Shown: piece after piece, positions 58,589 to 64,000 of the stretch
Layout: each line of letters opens with the position of its first letter
How positions within the stretch are numbered: the first letter of the stretch is position 1
Assembly (NCBI RefSeq): GCF_028898945.1
Contig: NZ_CP118607.1
Coordinates: forward strand, 496,001-560,000
Direction of reading: 5' to 3'
Length of the DNA stretch: 64,000 nt
Origin: Pseudomonas sp. PSKL.D1
Lineage (GTDB): Bacteria > Pseudomonadota > Gammaproteobacteria > Pseudomonadales > Pseudomonadaceae
The notes under the pieces: generated by a model
Databases searched by the model: none
What the model saw: the letters and a program-made list of their open reading frames with translations, nothing else
Told to the model about the DNA's origin: nothing
Program-made: the position numbers and the translations under genes

Positions 58589-58648
58589 TGTAACAATGGA
58601 GGGCAGTGTCGCCCTCCATGTCGTGCAAGGGGAGGGCTTCGCCCTCCA

Positions 58649-58748
58649 TCGCGACGCAAGGCCGCTCCCACAGGTACTGCGCTATTCAGGAGATGGCGCG
58701 GTCCTTGTGGGAGCGGCCTTGCGTCGAGATGGGCCGCAACGCGGCCCC
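58649..58748. repeat. REP-type inverted repeat between tkt and epd, preceded by two small hairpins
   Basis: The arms GCGACGCAAGGCCGCTCCCA and TGGGAGCGGCCTTGCGTCGA are complementary, followed by GGGCCGCAACGCGGCCCC. Just upstream are two hairpins of the same stem, GGAGGGC/GCCCTCC at 58598-58617 and 58631-58647, which may terminate tkt transcription. Confidence 0.75.
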
Positions 58749-58778
58749 AATAGCCAACATGCGTTAGCGAGCCACCGA

Positions 58779-59840
58779 ATGCCCCACCCGCGTCCCTACA
58801 AAGTTGCACTCAACGGTTACGGCCGCATTGGCCGCTGTGTCCTGCGCGCACTGTTCGAGCGAGGGGCGAAGGCGGGCTTTGAAATCGTTGCGCTCAACGA
58901 CCTGGCCGACCAGGCCAGCGTGGAATACCTGACACGCTTCGACTCCACCCACGGGCGATTCCCCGGCGAGGTGAGGGTTGATGGCGATTGTCTTCATATT
59001 AATGGCGACTGCGTGAAGGTATTGCGCAGCGCCACCCCCGAGGGCGTCGATTGGGCAGCCCTGGATATCGACCTTGTGCTGGAATGCTCCGGCGCTTATC
59101 ACACCCGCGCCGACGGCCAACGGTTCCTGGATGCTGGCGCGCCGCGCGTGCTGTTTTCCCAGCCGATGGCCAGCGAGGCGGATGTCGACGCAACCGTGGT
59201 TTATGGCCACAACCAGGATTGCCTGACTGGCAGCGAGCTGCTGGTGTCCAACGCCTCCTGTACCACCAACTGCGGCGTGCCGTTGCTGCGGGTGCTGGAT
59301 GAGGCATTCGGCATCGAGTACGTACAGATAACCACCATTCACTCGGCAATGAATGATCAGCCGGTGATCGATGCCTACCACCACGAAGATTTGCGCCGCA
59401 CGCGCTCGGCGTTCCAGTCAGTGATTCCGGTGTCCACGGGGCTCGCCCGCGGTATCGAACGCCTGCTGCCGGAACTTGCCGGCCGAATTCAGGCCAAAGC
59501 GGTACGCGTGCCTACCGTCAACGTCTCGTGCCTGGACATCACCCTGCAGACCGCCCGCGATACCAGTGCGGCCGAGGTCAACCGGGTACTGCGCGAGGCG
59601 GCACTGGAAGGCCCGCTGAAAGGCTTGCTGGCCTACACCGAGCTGCCCCACGCCAGCTGTGATTTCAACCATGACCCGCATTCGGCAATCGTCGATGCCA
59701 GCCAGACACGCGTCTCAGGCCCACGCCTGGTGAACCTTATGGCTTGGTTCGACAACGAATGGGGGTTCGCCAACCGTATGCTCGACGTTGCCGAACACTT
59801 TCTGCACGTCGTTCACCCAACCCGCACCAAACAGCCCTGA
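58779..59840 (+). CDS. epd: D-erythrose-4-phosphate dehydrogenase
   Basis: Epd oxidises erythrose-4-phosphate to 4-phosphoerythronate, the first step toward pyridoxal phosphate. It belongs to the glyceraldehyde-phosphate dehydrogenase family: NAD-binding LNGYGRIGRCVLRALFERG, catalytic Cys161 in SNASCTTNCGVPLLR, and WFDNEWGFANRMLD. At 353 residues it is a little longer than GapA, and the tkt-epd-pgk order is the usual one for epd. A GapB role cannot be excluded from sequence alone. Confidence 0.92.
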   Translation: MPHPRPYKVALNGYGRIGRCVLRALFERGAKAGFEIVALNDLADQASVEYLTRFDSTHGRFPGEVRVDGDCLHINGDCVKVLRSATPEGVDWAALDIDLVLECSGAYHTRADGQRFLDAGAPRVLFSQPMASEADVDATVVYGHNQDCLTGSELLVSNASCTTNCGVPLLRVLDEAFGIEYVQITTIHSAMNDQPVIDAYHHEDLRRTRSAFQSVIPVSTGLARGIERLLPELAGRIQAKAVRVPTVNVSCLDITLQTARDTSAAEVNRVLREAALEGPLKGLLAYTELPHASCDFNHDPHSAIVDASQTRVSGPRLVNLMAWFDNEWGFANRMLDVAEHFLHVVHPTRTKQP

Positions 59841-59852
59841 AGGACTGCATTC

Positions 59853-61016
59853 ATGACCGTGTTGAAGATGACCGACCTCGACCTGCAAGGTAAGCGCGTA
59901 CTGATCCGCGAAGACCTCAACGTGCCTGTAAAGGACGGTGTGGTAGCCAGCGACGCGCGTATCCTGGCAGCGCTGCCGACCATCAAGCTGGCCCTGGAGA
60001 AGGGCGCGGCGGTAATGGTCTGCTCGCACCTGGGCCGCCCGACCGAGGGCGAGTTCTCGGCCGAAAACAGCCTCAAGCCGGTTGCCGACTACCTGACCAA
60101 GGCCCTGGGCCGCGAAGTGCCGCTGGTTGCTGACTACCTGGACGGTGTCGAAGTCAACGCCGGTGATCTGGTGCTGTTCGAGAACGTACGCTTCAATAAA
60201 GGCGAGAAAAAGAACGCCGATGAACTGGCGCAGAAGTACGCTGCCCTGTGCGACGTGTTCGTGATGGACGCGTTCGGAACTGCTCACCGCGCCGAAGGTT
60301 CCACCCACGGTGTGGCCAAATTTGCCAAGGTTGCTGCTGCAGGCCCGCTGCTGGCTGCCGAGCTGGATGCCTTGGGCAAGGCCCTGAAGGCCCCGGCCAA
60401 GCCGATGGCTGCCATCGTTGCCGGCTCCAAGGTTTCCACCAAACTGGACGTGCTGAACAGCCTGAGCACGGTGTGTGACCAGTTGATCGTTGGTGGCGGC
60501 ATCGCCAACACCTTCCTGGCCGCTGCCGGGCACCCGGTTGGCAAATCGCTGTACGAGCCGGACCTGATCGAAACCGCCAAGGCCATTGCTGCCAAGGTCA
60601 GCGTACCGCTGCCGGTCGACGTGGTCGTTGCCAAAGAGTTCGCCGAAACCGCCGAAGCTACTGTCAAAGCCATCGCCGACGTCGCCGCTGACGACATGAT
60701 CCTGGACATCGGCCCGCAAACCGCGGCCAACTTCGCCGAGCTGCTGAAGTCGTCCAAAACCATTCTGTGGAACGGCCCGGTTGGCGTGTTCGAATTCGAC
60801 CAGTTCGGCAACGGCACCAAAGTGCTGGCCAAGGCCATTGCCGACAGCGCTGCATTCTCCATTGCCGGTGGCGGCGATACCCTGGCCGCCATCGACAAAT
60901 ATGGCGTCAGCAAGGATATCTCCTACATTTCTACCGGTGGTGGCGCGTTCCTCGAGTTCGTCGAAGGCAAAGTGCTGCCGGCCGTGGCGATCCTGGAAGA
61001 GCGGGCAAAAGCCTGA
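59853..61016 (+). CDS. pgk: Phosphoglycerate kinase
   Basis: Pgk interconverts 1,3-bisphosphoglycerate and 3-phosphoglycerate with ADP/ATP. 387 residues: [70 protein letters not shown] and the C-terminal ATP site [13 protein letters not shown]. It follows epd by 12 bases, so the two are surely cotranscribed, and it is followed directly by a small lipoprotein gene. Confidence 0.97.
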   Translation: MTVLKMTDLDLQGKRVLIREDLNVPVKDGVVASDARILAALPTIKLALEKGAAVMVCSHLGRPTEGEFSAENSLKPVADYLTKALGREVPLVADYLDGVEVNAGDLVLFENVRFNKGEKKNADELAQKYAALCDVFVMDAFGTAHRAEGSTHGVAKFAKVAAAGPLLAAELDALGKALKAPAKPMAAIVAGSKVSTKLDVLNSLSTVCDQLIVGGGIANTFLAAAGHPVGKSLYEPDLIETAKAIAAKVSVPLPVDVVVAKEFAETAEATVKAIADVAADDMILDIGPQTAANFAELLKSSKTILWNGPVGVFEFDQFGNGTKVLAKAIADSAAFSIAGGGDTLAAIDKYGVSKDISYISTGGGAFLEFVEGKVLPAVAILEERAKA

Positions 61017-61048
61017 CAATGGCGGCGCCTGGCAAAGGGAGCGACCTG

Positions 61049-61267
61049 ATGGTCAAACAATTGCCTGTGATGATCATGGCCGGGCTGCTGGGCGCTTGCT
61101 CCAGCAACTCGTCCCCGGACGCCGACCCGGCGCAACCGCCCAAGGGCGGTTGCTACCAGTCCGAGTGGCAAGCCGAGACCGTGCCGGTGATCAACAAGCG
61201 CACAGGCCCGGAGGGCCTGGAAAAGTACGACGAAGAGCACCAGCGCAAGGCGCCGGGCTGCCCTTGA
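61049..61267 (+). CDS. Small putative lipoprotein
   Basis: A 72-residue protein, MVKQLPVMIMAGLLGAC, with a lipobox LLGAC and no further recognisable domain; the mature part is short, polar and Pro-rich with two more Cys. AAGGGAG is 7 bases before the ATG at 61049; an ATG at 61019 in the same frame adds ten residues before the signal peptide. Lies between pgk and the MliC-like lipoprotein gene. Confidence 0.7.
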   Translation: MVKQLPVMIMAGLLGACSSNSSPDADPAQPPKGGCYQSEWQAETVPVINKRTGPEGLEKYDEEHQRKAPGCP

Positions 61268-61342
61268 ACCGGAAGGCGTGCCGTGCGTTTCATCGGCACG
61301 GGCAACCAAGCGGCCGCTGTGTGGTCATCTAGAGGATATGTA

Positions 61343-61672
61343 ATGAAAGCGCTGATGGCCGCACTGGCCCTGGCGACACTGGCAGGCTGCTCGCTGCTGC
61401 AACCGGTGCAAACTGCCCCGGCAGACAACTGGACCCGCTGGGTCTGCGACACGCAAACCGATGTGCTGTGGCGTTTCGCCGATGCACAACGTGATGCGGT
61501 GGATGTACGCCTTGGCGGCGGTGACCAGGTTTACCGGCTCAAGTCCGAACCGGGCGCCTCTGGCGCGCTGTACAGCGATGGCGTGCTGGCCTTCCACACC
61601 AAAGGCGAAGAAGGCCTGGTGTACTGGGTGGCAACCAACGATCTGATTGGGCGGGGCTGCAAGGCACCGTGA
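61343..61672 (+). CDS. MliC-family lipoprotein (C-type lysozyme inhibitor type)
   Basis: A 109-residue lipoprotein: signal [16 protein letters not shown] with lipobox LAGC, then [55 protein letters not shown] and a C-terminal Cys, the layout of the membrane-bound lysozyme inhibitor family. It may protect peptidoglycan from host or predator lysozyme. The similarity is recognised by pattern and not verified. Located between pgk and fba. Confidence 0.78.
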   Translation: MKALMAALALATLAGCSLLQPVQTAPADNWTRWVCDTQTDVLWRFADAQRDAVDVRLGGGDQVYRLKSEPGASGALYSDGVLAFHTKGEEGLVYWVATNDLIGRGCKAP

Positions 61673-61772
61673 CTGGCCGGGCCGCACAGGCGGCCCACAC
61701 TACTTGAACAGCAACCGCCCATGCGGCAGGCTTGCACGAAACAAACGACGCTTGTCGGGAGAGAGATACACA

Positions 61773-62837
61773 ATGGCACTCATTAGCATGCGCCAGATGC
61801 TGGACCACGCCGCCGAGTTCGGTTACGGCGTTCCGGCTTTCAACGTCAACAACCTCGAGCAGATGCGCGCCATCATGGAAGCGGCCGACAAGACCGACTC
61901 CCCGGTGATTGTCCAGGCTTCGGCCGGTGCCCGCAAATACGCCGGTGCCCCGTTCCTGCGCCACCTGATCCTCGCCGCCATCGAAGAATTCCCGCACATC
62001 CCGGTGTGCATGCACCAGGACCACGGCACCAGCCCTGACGTGTGCCAGCGCTCCATCCAGCTGGGCTTCAGCTCGGTGATGATGGACGGCTCGCTGGGCG
62101 AAGACGGCAAGACCCCGACCGACTACGAGTACAACGTACGCGTTACCCAGCAAACCGTTGCCATGGCTCACGCCTGCGGCGTTTCGGTTGAAGGCGAGCT
62201 GGGCTGCCTGGGTTCGCTGGAAACCGGCATGGCCGGTGAAGAAGACGGCATTGGCGCCGAAGGCGTGCTGGACCACAGCCAGATGCTGACCGACCCGGAA
62301 GAAGCCGCGGACTTCGTCAAGAAGACCCAGGTAGACGCCCTGGCCATCGCCATCGGTACCAGCCACGGTGCCTACAAGTTCACCAAGCCGCCTACCGGTG
62401 ACGTGCTTGCCATCGACCGCATCAAGGAAATCCACAAGCGCATCCCTAACACCCACCTGGTAATGCACGGTTCGTCGTCGGTACCGCAAGAGTGGCTGGC
62501 GATCATCAACCAGTACGGCGGCGACATCAAGGAAACCTACGGCGTACCGGTTGAAGAAATCGTCGAAGGCATCAAGCACGGCGTGCGCAAGGTCAACATC
62601 GATACCGACCTGCGCCTGGCCTCCACCGGTGCCATGCGTCGCCTGATGGCGCAGAACCCGAGCGAGTTCGACCCGCGCAAGTTCTTCGGTGAAACCGTAA
62701 AAGCCATGCGTGACGTGTGCATCGCCCGTTACGAAGCCTTCGGCACCGCCGGCAATGCCTCGAAGATCAAGCCGATCTCCCTGGAAGGCATGTTCCAGCG
62801 CTACCTGAAAGGTGAGTTGGCTGCCAAGGTCAACTGA
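61773..62837 (+). CDS. fba: Class II fructose-bisphosphate aldolase
   Basis: Zinc-dependent aldolase interconverting fructose-1,6-bisphosphate with triose phosphates. 354 residues starting [27 protein letters not shown]; metal-binding HQDHGTSPD, active-site [14 protein letters not shown], and [14 protein letters not shown], with [13 protein letters not shown]. Used for gluconeogenesis and the pentose-phosphate cycle in pseudomonads, which lack phosphofructokinase. A terminator follows 15 bases after the stop. Confidence 0.97.
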   Translation: MALISMRQMLDHAAEFGYGVPAFNVNNLEQMRAIMEAADKTDSPVIVQASAGARKYAGAPFLRHLILAAIEEFPHIPVCMHQDHGTSPDVCQRSIQLGFSSVMMDGSLGEDGKTPTDYEYNVRVTQQTVAMAHACGVSVEGELGCLGSLETGMAGEEDGIGAEGVLDHSQMLTDPEEAADFVKKTQVDALAIAIGTSHGAYKFTKPPTGDVLAIDRIKEIHKRIPNTHLVMHGSSSVPQEWLAIINQYGGDIKETYGVPVEEIVEGIKHGVRKVNIDTDLRLASTGAMRRLMAQNPSEFDPRKFFGETVKAMRDVCIARYEAFGTAGNASKIKPISLEGMFQRYLKGELAAKVN

Positions 62838-62852
62838 TCCATCGGTGGAACA

Positions 62853-62881
62853 AAAAACCCGCAGAAATGCGGGTTTTTTTA
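62853..62881 (+). terminator. Intrinsic terminator of fba
   Basis: AAAAAACCCGCA, loop GAAA, TGCGGGTTTTTTT: a GC stem flanked by A- and T-runs, so it works in both directions. It closes the tkt-to-fba region. Confidence 0.93.
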
Positions 62882-63030
62882 TGGGCAGGTGCAACCCAAA
62901 CGACCGTTAGTCGACTACCCTTAAATTTATGCACTGATAGCGTTCTGATTGCATTGCGTGTTGCAAGCTCGAGACTAGAGTGTTAATCGGATCCAATAAA
63001 GGATGAAGTCCGTCACAAAAGAGAAGCAGC

Positions 63031-64000
63031 ATGGATCGCGCTTACCCTCAAACACCAGAGGCCAACTCGGTACTTCTGGTGGTAGACGATTACCCTGAAA
63101 ACCTCATCAGCATGCGGGCATTGCTGGCGCGTACGGATTGGCAGGTGTTGACGGCAAGCTCCGGCATGGAAGCCCTGAGTGCTTTGCTGGAGAACGAAGT
63201 CGACCTGGTATTGCTGGACGTACAGATGCCAGAAATGGATGGGTTCGAGGTCGCTCGCCTGATGCGTGGCAGCCAGCGTACGCGGCTGACGCCCATTATT
63301 TTCCTGACGGCCAACGAGCAGTCGGATGCCGCTGTGCTCAAAGGCTACGCCAGTGGCGCAGTGGATTACTTGTTCAAGCCGTTCGACCCGCAGATCCTCA
63401 AGCCCAAGGTGCAGGCGCAGCTGGATCAGCAACGCAATCGGCGCATGCTGCAGCGGCTGACGCGCGAACTGGAAGCGGCCAGGGCCTTCAATGCGTCAAT
63501 CCTGGAAAACGCTGCCGAAGGCATTCTGGTGGTAGGTGCCCAGGGCATTATCAGCTTTGCCAACCCTGCTGTTTCTGCACTGCTCGAAGCGCCGGTGGAT
63601 CAGCTGCGGGGCGTGCAGCTGCTGGATTTGGTGCAATTGCCCAATGCCACCCTGTGGAGCGAGTCTGAATTTCTTCAGGCGTATCTGGCCCGGCGCATTT
63701 TCCGTGTGCACGATGCCCATTTGCGTACCGTAAGTGGCCATCTGGTGCCGGTAGCACTGTCGTGTGCGCCACTGCCCGCCGATCAGCAAGCAATGGTGGT
63801 CACGGTGCTGGACATGTCGGTGGTGCGCAACCTCCACCAGCAACTCGAGTACCAGGCCGTTACCGACCCCCTCACCGGACTGCTGAATCGCCGCGGCTTC
63901 TACCAGGCTGCCGAGGGCGTGTTGTTGCGCAACGAGTTCTCGGACAAGACCCAGGCCCTGATGTACATGGACCTGGATGGCTTCAAGCGGATCAATGACT
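63031..64000 (+). CDS. cfcR: Response regulator with PAS and GGDEF domains (cfcR-like), cut by window edge
   Basis: The N-terminal 323 residues of a c-di-GMP-metabolism response regulator. The receiver (about 13-130) has DD at 19-20, phosphoacceptor Asp63 in LVLLDVQMPEMDG and the FKPF lysine. A coiled linker leads to a PAS domain (about 155-270), then the start of a GGDEF domain (DPLTGLLNRRGFYQ, LMYMDLDGFKRIND). The catalytic GGDEF loop and any EAL domain are beyond the window. Position next to fba matches the P. putida cfcR gene, which is RpoS-dependent; the name is a memory-based inference. Confidence 0.75.
   Translation, partial: MDRAYPQTPEANSVLLVVDDYPENLISMRALLARTDWQVLTASSGMEALSALLENEVDLVLLDVQMPEMDGFEVARLMRGSQRTRLTPIIFLTANEQSDAAVLKGYASGAVDYLFKPFDPQILKPKVQAQLDQQRNRRMLQRLTRELEAARAFNASILENAAEGILVVGAQGIISFANPAVSALLEAPVDQLRGVQLLDLVQLPNATLWSESEFLQAYLARRIFRVHDAHLRTVSGHLVPVALSCAPLPADQQAMVVTVLDMSVVRNLHQQLEYQAVTDPLTGLLNRRGFYQAAEGVLLRNEFSDKTQALMYMDLDGFKRIND

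Overview
The window is chromosomal DNA of a Pseudomonas, most likely of the P. putida group. The evidence is the mcl-PHA locus (phaC1-phaZ-phaC2-phaD facing phaI-phaF), an active-type aspartate transcarbamoylase next to a degenerate dihydroorotase, a Chp/Pil chemosensory cluster, and scattered REP-type inverted repeats with the Pseudomonas core (GGAGCGGG / GGAGCGGC). Gene order resembles the P. putida type-strain region as I remember it; no database was searched. Only hisI (left edge) and a response regulator of c-di-GMP metabolism (right edge) are cut by the window.

Layout. 1-3.3 kb: hisI end and the overlapping ubiE-ubiJ-ubiB ubiquinone operon. 3.4-14.9 kb: polyhydroxyalkanoate region, with a PHA-system small protein, a 1571-residue toxin-like protein inserted in the locus, the phasins PhaI and PhaF, the TetR-type PhaD, and the PhaC2/PhaZ/PhaC1 enzymes. 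15.2-17.7 kb: a DUF971 gene and hslVU behind a convincing sigma-32 promoter. 17.9-24.0 kb: one minus-strand run gshB, tonB-like, yqgE, ruvX, pyrR, pyrB, pyrC'. 24.2-33.1 kb: pilG-pilH-pilI-pilJ-chpA-chpC, without pilK or chpB. 33.2-43.9 kb: hemolysin-III-like protein, rsmE, bioA, an orphan, a flavin amine oxidase, cytochrome b561-yceI, the DEAD-box helicase RhlE, a periplasmic binding protein and a possible glycosyltransferase. 44-46.5 kb: ahcY-metF behind an SAH riboswitch. 46.7-54 kb: thioesterase, Na+/H+ antiporter, EamA transporter, MAPEG protein, mltA, a haem-c lipoprotein, DUF1090 and ligB. 54.2-56.4 kb: an ArsR-methyltransferase fusion regulator in an operon with metK, under a perfect palindrome. 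56.6-62.9 kb: tkt, epd, pgk, two small lipoproteins and fba. 63 kb to end: a REC-PAS-GGDEF protein (cfcR-like).

The most coherent biology is the methyl cycle: ahcY-metF carries an SAH-sensing RNA and sahR-metK has an SAH/SAM-type protein regulator with a clear operator, so two SAH-responsive devices, one RNA and one protein, would act on consecutive steps. The least explained element is the large toxin-like ORF at 3.7-8.4 kb. I saw no CRISPR array, tRNA, rRNA, prophage or insertion sequence.
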